From positions 751,501-815,500 of the forward strand of contig NZ_PXOQ01000009.1 of NCBI RefSeq assembly GCF_003008425.1: 64,000 nt of DNA, read 5' to 3'. A program made the position numbers and the translations under genes. Shown piece by piece: positions 55,634 to 63,697 of the stretch (its first letter is position 1; the number at the start of each line of letters is the position of its first letter). Source of the DNA: Aurantibacter aestuarii (GTDB lineage: Bacteria > Bacteroidota > Bacteroidia > Flavobacteriales > Flavobacteriaceae). The notes under the pieces are model-generated. The model searched no databases. It saw nothing but the letters and a program-made list of their open reading frames with translations, and was not told where the DNA came from.

Positions 55634-56839
55634 TTATAAGGCTTCTGCCACAGTAAATCCGAATCTATCTGCGATAGTTTGAGATAAACTATCCAAGGTT
55701 GCTGGAGTTACTTCCCAAAACCCGTTACCTGTAGTTAATTGCGCTAAAAAGGCATTTACTTCAGTATTATTAAAGTACGCCTCTTGTGTATTTGGTTCTC
55801 TTGTAAATTGTAAACTATAAATAAACCCAAAACCTTCAGATAAAGCATGAAATGCTCTTGCAGGATCGTTTGCTGCTAATGACGTTTTAGTGCTTTGTAA
55901 GTAATAAACAGCTCTAACTGCTGGAATTTTAGAAATTTCAGCTCTAATAATTTGAGCTTGTTGGTCTCTTACGGTATAATCTTTTGCAACAATTGCCGCA
56001 CGACCTAACTTAAAAGCATTGTAAATATTTGTGGCTATACCTGTAAAGTCTGCATCAGACTCCATACGCTCTAAATATTCATTTAAAAAACTATCCACGC
56101 CTAAAACTGGAGTTTCAGCATCTAATTCTGCTCCATATAAATATCCAAATGCTTCATCCCATTTGTGCTCCATAGTAGTATAGTTCTTTCCAGACTCTAA
56201 AACTCCCGCATTATTATCGGCCACATTAGTCCCCGCATCTAAAACACTAGAACTTAAATAATTGTTTAACATTTGATCTATCATTAAACCTCCAATAATT
56301 CCTTTAGAGATTACTTGGTTTAATTCGATTCCCTTAGCATCCAAATAGCGAATAGACCCGCCACCTGCTTGTTGTAACTGTCCAGCTACTCCTGCAGATG
56401 CATTGGTGTTCCAATTAGGAAATACAGTATTAGCCTGGCTAGAAATCCAAGTTTCAAAATCAGTTTTTATAGTATTAGACAAGGTTGTGTTTGCAGCAAA
56501 AAAATCGTTAGAAGCTGCTATTTTGCTTTTAATATTTTTATCGGAAGCATTCAAAGTAGCATCAGAGAAATCAGAATTTCCTGCCTGATGATCGAACATA
56601 CTTAATAAACTTGCTTCTGTATTAGTTTCTACTAATAATGCCGAAGTTAACTCTTCTGCCATAGCAATACGGGTACTTTGACCAGAGTAACTCACAGAAG
56701 TTTGATTGTTTCTTGAAAATTGATATGTTGGTGGAGCTGTAACCCCATTATTGGTTTGTGGTACAAAGGAAGCATCATCGTCACTTGAACATGAAAGGAT
56801 TGAAGAGGCTACAAATAAACTTAATACTAATTTTTTCAT
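55634..56839 (-). CDS. DUF4856 domain-containing lipoprotein
   Basis: 401 residues. MKKLVLSLFVASSILSCSSDDD is a typical lipoprotein signal. The mature protein is one DUF4856 domain: PTYQFSRNNQTSVSYSGQSTR, MEHKWDEAFGYLYGAELD and the C-terminal LTTGNGFWEVT. It is helical and distantly recalls imelysin in the GFIYSLQF region. DUF4856 lipoproteins regularly lie next to imelysin, HTTM and a TonB receptor in flavobacteria. First gene of the operon; two palindromic boxes lie within 120 bases upstream. Confidence 0.9.
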   Translation of the reverse strand: MKKLVLSLFVASSILSCSSDDDASFVPQTNNGVTAPPTYQFSRNNQTSVSYSGQSTRIAMAEELTSALLVETNTEASLLSMFDHQAGNSDFSDATLNASDKNIKSKIAASNDFFAANTTLSNTIKTDFETWISSQANTVFPNWNTNASAGVAGQLQQAGGGSIRYLDAKGIELNQVISKGIIGGLMIDQMLNNYLSSSVLDAGTNVADNNAGVLESGKNYTTMEHKWDEAFGYLYGAELDAETPVLGVDSFLNEYLERMESDADFTGIATNIYNAFKLGRAAIVAKDYTVRDQQAQIIRAEISKIPAVRAVYYLQSTKTSLAANDPARAFHALSEGFGFIYSLQFTREPNTQEAYFNNTEVNAFLAQLTTGNGFWEVTPATLDSLSQTIADRFGFTVAEAL

Positions 56840-56854
56840 TTTGGTAAGTTGCTT

Positions 56855-56876
56855 TTATTTAGACTTATTATAAATA
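56855..56876. promoter_or_regulatory. Palindromic operator copy A (Fur-like) before the iron operon
   Basis: Imperfect palindrome with arms TTATTTAGA and ATAAATA, centred about 27 bases upstream of the DUF4856 ATG. It is nearly identical to copy B at 56929-56951. Its composition resembles Fur boxes reported for Bacteroidota; the binding protein is inferred. Confidence 0.5.
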
Positions 56877-56928
56877 GTTTGTTATTTCTGACAGCAAAAA
56901 TAAGAAGCAATTTAACTTTACACAAAGT

Positions 56929-56951
56929 TTATTTAGATTAATTTTAAATAA
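56929..56951. promoter_or_regulatory. Palindromic operator copy B (Fur-like) before the iron operon
   Basis: Arms TTATTTAGA and TTTAAATAA around TTAAT, the better of the two palindromes. It lies 53 bases further upstream than copy A and shares 18 of 22 bases with it. Two operators suggest cooperative repression of the operon. Confidence 0.5.
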
Positions 56952-57022
56952 AAAATTTAACTAATTGAATTTAGGGTAGTTAAGCTCAATAATTTAACAA
57001 TTTGATAAAATAGCAATAAGGA

Positions 57023-57886
57023 TTAATGGTAAGTATTAAAAATTTTAGAAGCTTCGTTATAAGAACTTTCAAAGCTCATGGCATTTAAAGTATTCCTCTT
57101 TTTTGTAGTTAAATAAGATAATACTTTTTCGGTTGGCATGTTACCAGTTAATTCATCTTTAGCCATAGGACAACCTCCAAAACCTTGTATGGCACCATCA
57201 TATCTTAAACAACCTGAAGTATAAGCAGCATCAATTTTTTCAAACCAAGTATCGGGAGTTGTGTGTAAATGGGCTCCAAACTCAATTTTAGAATATTGAG
57301 GGATTAAATTAGAAAATAAGTATGAGATATTTTCTGGGTTTGAACTACCAATCGTATCGCTTAAAGACAAAATTTTAACGCCCATTTTACTTAAGCGCTC
57401 AGTCCAATCACCTACAATATCTACATCCCACGGATCACCATAAGGGTTTCCAAAACCCATAGAAATATAAACTACAACTTCTTTATTATGCTGCTCGGCT
57501 AAATTTAAAATTTCCTGAAGAGTAATAATTGATTGCGCAATGGTTTTATGTGTGTTACGCATTTGGAAATTTTCTGAAATTGAAAACGGGAAGCCTAAAT
57601 ATTGAATTTCTTTATGCTTACAAGCCTCCTGTGCACCTCTAGTATTGGCTATTATGGCTAGTAATTTACTTTTTGTAGTGCTCAAATCCAATTGAGATAA
57701 AACTTCTGCAGTATCGACCATTTGAGGAATGGCTTTTGGAGAAACAAAGCTACCAAAATCTATGGTATCAAAACCTACACGAAGTAAAGATTGGATATAT
57801 TGTACCTTTTGTGCAGTAGGTATAAATTGCTTTATACCTTGCATAGCATCACGTGGGCATTCAATAATTTTTACCTCTGGTTTCAT
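57023..57886 (-). CDS. Hydroxymethylglutaryl-CoA lyase
   Basis: 287 residues. The N-terminus VKIIECPRDAMQGIK corresponds to the HMGL-like catalytic start (with the Arg-Asp pair), and the active-site signature GAIQGFGGCPMAKDELTGN, with catalytic Cys, is near residue 240-255; HLHTTP provides the metal-binding histidines. It cleaves HMG-CoA to acetyl-CoA and acetoacetate in leucine catabolism. Stand-alone gene; its TAnnTTTG box lies only six bases before the ATG, so the message is probably almost leaderless. Confidence 0.92.
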   Translation of the reverse strand: MKPEVKIIECPRDAMQGIKQFIPTAQKVQYIQSLLRVGFDTIDFGSFVSPKAIPQMVDTAEVLSQLDLSTTKSKLLAIIANTRGAQEACKHKEIQYLGFPFSISENFQMRNTHKTIAQSIITLQEILNLAEQHNKEVVVYISMGFGNPYGDPWDVDIVGDWTERLSKMGVKILSLSDTIGSSNPENISYLFSNLIPQYSKIEFGAHLHTTPDTWFEKIDAAYTSGCLRYDGAIQGFGGCPMAKDELTGNMPTEKVLSYLTTKKRNTLNAMSFESSYNEASKIFNTYH

Positions 57887-57891
57887 GACAT

Positions 57892-57899
57892 CAAATATA
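57892..57899 (-). promoter_or_regulatory. Candidate -7 box for the HMG-CoA lyase gene
   Basis: Minus-strand TATATTTG, six bases from the ATG at 57886. Confidence 0.45.
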
Positions 57900-57940
57900 G
57901 TAATTTGATTAGCTTACGAAAACGTTTTCTAAATTTTAAT

Positions 57941-58561
57941 TTAACTCAGAATTAAGTAAAGAGCAATTGCTATAAAAACAAGAATTTGCAACCATTTCAA
58001 AATCAAACCAATAGAATTATTTTGTTTAATATATGTTGAAATGCTTCCTGCTAACAAAGCTAAGCCCACAAAAATAATAAAAGACGTAATCATAAATAAA
58101 AACCCTAACACATAAAACTGATATATGGTGTTTAAAGATTTACTAAACAAAAAAGCCGGAAAAAAAGATAAAAAAAACAATGATACTTTTGGGTTTAATA
58201 CATTCATTACAAACCCCTGCTTAAATAATTGACTCATTGTTTTTCGAGGAATATTATTGTTATTTAAAACTAAATTTGAAGAACTTTTATACACTTTATA
58301 AGCCAAATAAATAAGATAAATGGCACCACACCATTTTATTACAGTAAATAACCATAATTGTTCTTTAATTATTATTGACATTCCAAATGCTACAAAAGTT
58401 GTATGTACCAAACAACCCGTAATTAAACCTCCAACTGTTGCTATACCATACTTTTTTCCATGAACTATACTTTGCATCATAACATAAATGTTGTCTGGAC
58501 CTGGAGAGAATGCTAAGGCAGAAGTTGCTATTATAAATGAGACTAGAATCTCAAAATTCAT
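57941..58561 (-). CDS. LysE/RhtB family exporter
   Basis: 206 residues with six hydrophobic segments. FSPGPDNIYVMMQSIVHGKKYG near residue 18-40 is the LysE/RhtB signature, and MNVLNPKVSLFFLSFFPAF (about 115-133) is the second conserved element. Members export amino acids or their analogues such as homoserine or threonine; the exact substrate cannot be told from sequence. Stand-alone and divergent from the next gene. Confidence 0.9.
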   Translation of the reverse strand: MNFEILVSFIIATSALAFSPGPDNIYVMMQSIVHGKKYGIATVGGLITGCLVHTTFVAFGMSIIIKEQLWLFTVIKWCGAIYLIYLAYKVYKSSSNLVLNNNNIPRKTMSQLFKQGFVMNVLNPKVSLFFLSFFPAFLFSKSLNTIYQFYVLGFLFMITSFIIFVGLALLAGSISTYIKQNNSIGLILKWLQILVFIAIALYLILS

Positions 58562-58665
58562 GTTATTGGATTTTGGAAAAGTTCAAAATGTGAAATTACT
58601 ATAAATTAAGAAAAAAATACTGCTTTTTTAAATTTTCATTAACAGCTAAACTCATAGGCAACGCT

Positions 58666-58673
58666 TATATTTG
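58666..58673 (+). promoter_or_regulatory. Candidate -7 box for the kinase-like gene
   Basis: TATATTTG matches TAnnTTTG, 20 bases before the TTG start at 58694. Confidence 0.5.
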
Positions 58674-58693
58674 AGAAACAAACCAAACCAGTC

Positions 58694-59965
58694 TTGAAAT
58701 ATATTAAATACGTCTTACTTATATTTATACTAACTTTTGTAGTAGCTGTCTACGCTTCTCTCTACACTGTAAATAAATTTCCACAATTCTCAAGACCAGT
58801 TAGTATCAATTTAAATGAAACACATGTACTCGATTTAGATAGCATAACTGTAGTGGCTACGACACAATATCAAGCCAATAGCTTTAAAAAATTTATGCAA
58901 GGTCGTCATTACAGAAAAGCATGGGAAACACCTATAAAAGTGCCTGTTCTAAATATGAATAGTTATGGAAATGGTTTGACTCCTATAAAAAAAGGAGGTG
59001 GAAAACAAACTAAATCTCTTAAACTTAGTTCTAAAGATTCCTTTGTGTATTCTCTTAGAAGTGTAAATAAATTCCCACAACCTTTAGTTCCAGACTTTGC
59101 AAAAAAAATAGGCTTAAGTAATATTGTTATAGATGGCATTTCTGCTCAACATCCTTATGCAGCCTTGATTGTAGCTAATCTGTCAAGCCAAATTGGACTT
59201 CTTAATACGCAACCACAACTCTATTTTGTACCAAAGCAGAATGGTTTAAATACCTATAATGATGAATTCGGTAATAAGTTATACCTGCTTGAATTTGAAA
59301 CCGAAAATAAAAATTTCACACATTTAGAAAATGTAAAAAGTGTTGTGGAAACAGATGATTTACTAGAACTCAAACAGAAACACATGAGTAACGTAAGTAT
59401 AGATAAAGCGTTTTTTATTAAAAGTAGACTGTTTGATTTTATAATTGGCGATTGGGATAGACATGCTAAACAATGGGGTTGGGTTTTAGTAGAAGAATCC
59501 GATAAACTCGTCGCTAAAGCTTTAGCTGCAGACAGAGATAATGCTTTTTTTTATGTAGATGGTGTAATTCCATCTATTATTTCCAACCGTTTTGTTGTGA
59601 GCGACTTACAGGCTTTTGAAAAACAGATTAACTATGTTCCTGCATTGGTGGAACCAAATGACCGATATTTTTTACAAAACACATCAGAGAAAATTTTTAT
59701 TACTCAAGCTCAAATTCTTCAAAGAGAGTTAACTGATGAAATTATTGAAAATGCTTTTAAAATTTGGCCTAAAACATTTAGAGATTTAGATGCCAATACA
59801 CTAATTGAGAAGATAAAAAGCAGAAGAAATCAAATTGTATCCTATGCTAAAACCTTTAAAGCTCATATAGATAAAAAAGGTCTAATAGAAGAGCCACTTA
59901 AAGGATGTGAAGATTTAAATTTAATTAGTCCGTTACAAAAATGCTTTGATTGCAACAACCAGTAA
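58694..59965 (+). CDS. Membrane-anchored Fam20/CotH-like kinase-fold protein
   Basis: 423 residues from a TTG start (KYIKYVLLIFILTFVVAVY, a single N-terminal membrane anchor); the remainder should lie in the periplasm or outside. No named family could be assigned. A glycine-rich IKKGGGKQTKSLKL with SLRSVNKFPQ follows at about 97-122 and suggests an N-lobe. FIIGDWDRHAKQWGW at about 250-264 (Asp253, Asp255, His257) and AADRDNAFFYVDG at about 279-291 resemble the catalytic DRH and metal-binding loops of Fam20C and spore-coat CotH kinases. The same pattern occurs in C-terminal parts of some Bacteroidota phosphoesterase-BamA-like proteins. Activity is inferred only. C-terminal Cys pair near the end (KCFDC). 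Confidence 0.7.
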   Translation: MKYIKYVLLIFILTFVVAVYASLYTVNKFPQFSRPVSINLNETHVLDLDSITVVATTQYQANSFKKFMQGRHYRKAWETPIKVPVLNMNSYGNGLTPIKKGGGKQTKSLKLSSKDSFVYSLRSVNKFPQPLVPDFAKKIGLSNIVIDGISAQHPYAALIVANLSSQIGLLNTQPQLYFVPKQNGLNTYNDEFGNKLYLLEFETENKNFTHLENVKSVVETDDLLELKQKHMSNVSIDKAFFIKSRLFDFIIGDWDRHAKQWGWVLVEESDKLVAKALAADRDNAFFYVDGVIPSIISNRFVVSDLQAFEKQINYVPALVEPNDRYFLQNTSEKIFITQAQILQRELTDEIIENAFKIWPKTFRDLDANTLIEKIKSRRNQIVSYAKTFKAHIDKKGLIEEPLKGCEDLNLISPLQKCFDCNNQ

Positions 59966-59979
59966 ATTTTTATTTAAAA

Positions 59980-61011
59980 TTATCGGTTTAATAACGCTTT
60001 ATTAATATCTTTTATAAGTTGTGGTCCTTCATAAATAAATCCAGTATAAACCTGAACCAAATCTGCTCCAGCATTTATTTTTTCTAAAGCATCTTTGGCA
60101 CTGTGAATGCCTCCTACTCCAATTATTGGAAATGCCTTGTTACTTTTTTCAGACAGGTAACTAATTACTCGTGTACTTTTATTTTTAATGGGCTGTCCAC
60201 TTAACCCCCCATTGCCTATTTCTTGTAAACGAGATTCACTTGCTTTTAAATCTTTTCTATCTGTAGAAGTATTACTAGCAATCACACCATCCAAATTGGT
60301 TTGCATTACTAACTCAATAATTTCATCTAATTGTGTGTCGTTTAAATCTGGTGCTATTTTAAGTAAAATAGGCTTTTGTTGACTAAATGTATTATTTGCT
60401 TTTTGTACTGTTTGTATAAGCTCAATTAAATAGTCCTTATCATTTAGTTTAGCGTGACTTCCTACATTAGGACAGCTTACATTTAAAACAAAATAATCTA
60501 CATAAGGATGCAACGCATTAAAACATTCTAAATAATCTGCAGTGTAGTTTTCTGGAGTGGTTTGTGTGTTTTTACCAATATTACCGCCAATTATTAGATG
60601 ACCTTTATTCTTTTTAAGTTGCTTAATAGCCGTCTCCAATCCATTATTGTTAAAACCCATTCGGTTAATAATGCCCTTATCGTCCTTTAATCTGAATAAA
60701 CGCTTTTTAGGGTTTCCTCCTTGTGCTTTTGGTGTTACAGTACCAATTTCAATAAAACCAAAGCCGAAATGCGCCAATTCATTGTAAAGCACTGCATTTT
60801 TATCGAATCCTGCCGCTAATCCAACAGGGTTTTTAAAAGTTAAGCCAAAAAGTTGTCGCTCTAGACGTGGATCTTCAACTTTATAAAGTGTTTTTAATAA
60901 TGCAGAAATCCCTGGTATTTTTGATAAATTCTTAATTAGAGAAAAGGTGAAATGATGTACTTTTTCAGGATCGAAAGAAAATAAAATAGGTCGTATTAAC
61001 GCTTTATACAT
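59980..61011 (-). CDS. pyrD: Quinone-dependent dihydroorotate dehydrogenase
   Basis: 343 residues from the ATG at 61011 ([20 protein letters not shown]); a start six codons upstream is less likely. The N-terminal helical membrane-associating segment of class 2 enzymes is present. The FMN barrel shows [13 protein letters not shown], the catalytic-Ser region [11 protein letters not shown] and the C-terminal [17 protein letters not shown] with [17 protein letters not shown]. It oxidises dihydroorotate to orotate in pyrimidine synthesis at the inner membrane. Divergent from pepT. Confidence 0.95.
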   Translation of the reverse strand: MYKALIRPILFSFDPEKVHHFTFSLIKNLSKIPGISALLKTLYKVEDPRLERQLFGLTFKNPVGLAAGFDKNAVLYNELAHFGFGFIEIGTVTPKAQGGNPKKRLFRLKDDKGIINRMGFNNNGLETAIKQLKKNKGHLIIGGNIGKNTQTTPENYTADYLECFNALHPYVDYFVLNVSCPNVGSHAKLNDKDYLIELIQTVQKANNTFSQQKPILLKIAPDLNDTQLDEIIELVMQTNLDGVIASNTSTDRKDLKASESRLQEIGNGGLSGQPIKNKSTRVISYLSEKSNKAFPIIGVGGIHSAKDALEKINAGADLVQVYTGFIYEGPQLIKDINKALLNR

Positions 61012-61026
61012 CGTTTTATGTTTATG

Positions 61027-61034
61027 CAAAAATA
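61027..61034 (-). promoter_or_regulatory. Candidate -7 box for pyrD
   Basis: Minus-strand TATTTTTG matches TAnnTTTG, 16 bases upstream of the ATG at 61011, supporting that start. Confidence 0.45.
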
Positions 61035-61115
61035 CTACGCTTTAAAAAATTGGACAATTAAAAAAGATAAAAACCTTTAAAATTGTATTTTTATACTTTA
61101 AAACTTTCTCTCAAT

Positions 61116-62366
61116 ATGATTTCTAAAGAACACATTATAAAAAGATTTATTAGTTATGTCACTGTAGATACGGAAGCAGACCCAAATAGCAGTACAACAC
61201 CAAGTTCGGCTAAACAATGGGATTTAGCTAATGCTTTAGTGGATGAACTAAAGCAAATAGGTATGTCTGATGTAACCATAGACGAAAATGCCTATATAAT
61301 GGCAACTTTACCAAGTAATGTAGAGAATGAAGTTCCTACTATTGGCTTTATTTCTCATTTTGATACGACCCCAGATTTTACTGGCAAAGATGTAAAACCA
61401 CAGATTGTAGAAAATTATAATGGCGAAGATATTATTTTAAATAAAGATGAGAACATCATTTTATCTCCAGATTACTTTGAAGATTTACTTCTTTATAAAG
61501 GACAAACCTTAATTACCACAGATGGTACGACTTTGCTTGGTGCAGATGATAAAGCAGGAATTACAGAAATTGTATCTGCAATGGAGTATTTAATACAGCA
61601 TCCAGAAATTAAGCATGGTAAAATTAGAGTTGGTTTTACTCCAGATGAAGAAATTGGGCGTGGAGCTCATAAATTTGACGTTGAAAAATTTGGTGCAGAT
61701 TGGGCTTATACAATGGACGGTAGCCAAATTGGAGAGTTAGAATATGAAAATTTTAATGCGGCAGGAGCTGTTGTAAAAGTTAAAGGTAAAATTGTACATC
61801 CTGGATATGCCAAAGGTAAAATGGTGAACTCTATGTACATAGCAAGTGAATTTTTAAACTCTTTACCTAGGTTAGAAACTCCAGAGCATACTAGTGGATA
61901 TGAAGGTTTCTTTCATCTTTATGCTATTAAAGGCGAAGTAGACGAAACAACTTTAGAATATATCATAAGAGATCACGATAAAGATCATTTTGAAGCAAGA
62001 AAAGAAGCCATGCTTAATTTAACAGCAGAAATTAATGCGCAGTATGAGCGTGAAGTTGTTACAATTGTTATAAAAGACCAATATTATAACATGAAAGAAA
62101 AAGTAAAACCTGTTATGCATATTGTAGATTTAGCAGAAGAAGCTATGTTACAATTAGACATAAAACCTCTTATTAAAGCTATTAGAGGTGGTACCGATGG
62201 ATCCCAGTTAAGCTATATGGGCTTACCTTGTCCTAATATTTTTGCTGGAGGACATAATTTTCACGGACGTTACGAATATGTTCCTGTAGAAAGCATGATT
62301 AAGGCCACACAAGTAATTTGTAAAATAGCAGAATTAGCTGCAACAAATAATTATAAACATGAATAA
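61116..62366 (+). CDS. pepT: Peptidase T (tripeptidase)
   Basis: 416 residues from the ATG at 61116 ([15 protein letters not shown]), where the family normally starts. M20 metallopeptidase motifs are complete: [13 protein letters not shown] (first metal His/Asp), [11 protein letters not shown] (bridging Asp), [10 protein letters not shown] (catalytic Glu pair) and [15 protein letters not shown] for the last metal His. It releases the N-terminal residue from tripeptides in the cytosol. The next gene overlaps its end by eight bases. Confidence 0.96.
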   Translation: MISKEHIIKRFISYVTVDTEADPNSSTTPSSAKQWDLANALVDELKQIGMSDVTIDENAYIMATLPSNVENEVPTIGFISHFDTTPDFTGKDVKPQIVENYNGEDIILNKDENIILSPDYFEDLLLYKGQTLITTDGTTLLGADDKAGITEIVSAMEYLIQHPEIKHGKIRVGFTPDEEIGRGAHKFDVEKFGADWAYTMDGSQIGELEYENFNAAGAVVKVKGKIVHPGYAKGKMVNSMYIASEFLNSLPRLETPEHTSGYEGFFHLYAIKGEVDETTLEYIIRDHDKDHFEARKEAMLNLTAEINAQYEREVVTIVIKDQYYNMKEKVKPVMHIVDLAEEAMLQLDIKPLIKAIRGGTDGSQLSYMGLPCPNIFAGGHNFHGRYEYVPVESMIKATQVICKIAELAATNNYKHE

Positions 62367-62778
62367 TACACTTAGAAATATTCTAGCTGTGGTGTTAGGC
62401 TGGTTTGCAGGAAGCATAGTAAATATGGCCTTAGTGCAGCTAGGATATTACATCTACCCTATTCCTAATGTAGACACTAATAATCTAGAAGCATTAACTA
62501 ATGTTATGCCTAGTTTAAGTTCAAAACATTTTATTTTTCCTTTCTTAGCACACGCTGTAGGTACACTTGTTGGTGCATTTATAACAGCATTAATAGTTTT
62601 AAAATATAAAGTAAGGTTTGCACTTGTTATAGGTACCTTATTTTTTATTGGAGGAATTATAGTAAATATGATGCTACCAGCTCCAACTTGGTTTAAAGCG
62701 GTAGATTTACTTCTAGCTTATATGCCTATGGCTTTTGCTGGAGGCTTTCTAGCAAAATCATTAAAGAAAACTCACTAA
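62359..62778 (+). CDS. Small conserved membrane protein of unknown function
   Basis: 139 residues with four predicted membrane helices (about 6-28, 59-80, 85-105 and 113-133). Its sequence [21 protein letters not shown] starts the first helix and is strongly hydrophobic; [21 protein letters not shown] makes the second. No family name could be given with confidence. Its ATG lies inside pepT (overlap of eight bases), so translation is coupled. A terminator follows. Confidence 0.8.
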   Translation: MNNTLRNILAVVLGWFAGSIVNMALVQLGYYIYPIPNVDTNNLEALTNVMPSLSSKHFIFPFLAHAVGTLVGAFITALIVLKYKVRFALVIGTLFFIGGIIVNMMLPAPTWFKAVDLLLAYMPMAFAGGFLAKSLKKTH

Positions 62779-62790
62779 AGCTCACAAAAA

Positions 62791-62818
62791 AAAGCTTCTC
62801 TAAAAATAGAGAAGCTTT
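62791..62818. terminator. Intrinsic terminator after the pepT operon
   Basis: AAAGCTTCTCTA (62791-62802) pairs with TAGAGAAGCTTT (62807-62818) around a 4-base loop. A run of A precedes it, so it can also end the tRNA-His transcript from the minus strand. Confidence 0.85.
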
Positions 62819-62827
62819 GTTCTTTTG

Positions 62828-62901
62828 GGTGGAAGACGGGATTCGAACCCGCGACCCTCGGTACCACAAACCGATGCTCTAACCAGCTGAGCTACAACCA
62901 C
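62828..62901 (-). tRNA. tRNA-His (GTG anticodon)
   Basis: The minus strand folds as a cloverleaf: D arm GCTC/GAGC, anticodon stem TCGGT/ACCGA with loop TTGTGGT and anticodon GTG, T arm GCGGG/CCCGT. The extra G at -1 (62902) faces discriminator C, the identity element of tRNA-His. CCA is not encoded. In the acceptor stem GTGGTTG against CTTCCAC, positions 5-68 and 6-67 are both U-U. Confidence 0.93.
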
Positions 62902-62977
62902 CATTTTAACACCTAAAATAGTGCGAGTGCAAATGTAATTGATTTAGTAAAAATCACAAACATTTTTTTATATTTTT

Positions 62978-63694
62978 TTATTTTAAATTAAATAAACTCT
63001 CTACAGCCACATAACGTTCTGCAGTAAACCCTTCTGCATAATCGCTATTAATTAATCTACCCAAGTCATTTGCTCGGTATTTTATACTGTCTAAAAAATT
63101 CTTGCTCGTAATTGGTGTTTCTGCTTCTTTATTTTCTGGATCATAAAACTGAGTTTTATAAGCCATCACACTTTGCATTTTAACATCTATATAAGATGAG
63201 ATATCCACTACAAAATCTGGTTCAATAGTTTTCCACTGAATATAATGATATACTTGTTTTGGACGCCATTTATCTTGGCGCTTTGCATTAAGTGTAGTTT
63301 CAATTTTTACTAAACCACTTAAAAAACAAGCATCACTTACTAGTTTACTGCCTTTTCCATGATCGATATGTCGGTCATCAATAGCATTACAAAGTACAAT
63401 TTCTGGTTGGTACTTTCTTAGCATTTTAATGATTTCAAGCTGATGTGTTTTATCATTTACAAAAAAGCCATCTGCAAAACCTAAATTCTCTCTTACTTGA
63501 ACTCCTAAAATCTTGGCCGCATTTGCTGCTTCTTCTTTACGAGTAAACTCTGTACCTCTTGTTCCTAACTCACCTTTTGTTAAGTCTATGATTCCAACTC
63601 TTTTTCCGTTAGCTATTTCTTTAGCTAGAGTACCTCCACAGCCTAACTCTACATCGTCTGGATGAGCTCCAAATGCCAAAATATCTAATTTCAT
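62978..63694 (-). CDS. bshB1: Bacillithiol biosynthesis deacetylase BshB1
   Basis: 238 residues. AFGAHPDDVELGCGGTL (zinc site AHPDD at 10-14), DLTKGELGTRGT and AIDDRHIDHGKGS are the LmbE/PIG-L family motifs in the BshB1 form. It deacetylates GlcNAc-malate to GlcN-malate, the second step of bacillithiol synthesis, in the cytosol. It starts three bases after the rlmF stop, so the two share a transcript. Confidence 0.95.
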   Translation of the reverse strand: MKLDILAFGAHPDDVELGCGGTLAKEIANGKRVGIIDLTKGELGTRGTEFTRKEEAANAAKILGVQVRENLGFADGFFVNDKTHQLEIIKMLRKYQPEIVLCNAIDDRHIDHGKGSKLVSDACFLSGLVKIETTLNAKRQDKWRPKQVYHYIQWKTIEPDFVVDISSYIDVKMQSVMAYKTQFYDPENKEAETPITSKNFLDSIKYRANDLGRLINSDYAEGFTAERYVAVESLFNLK

Positions 63695-63697
63695 GTC

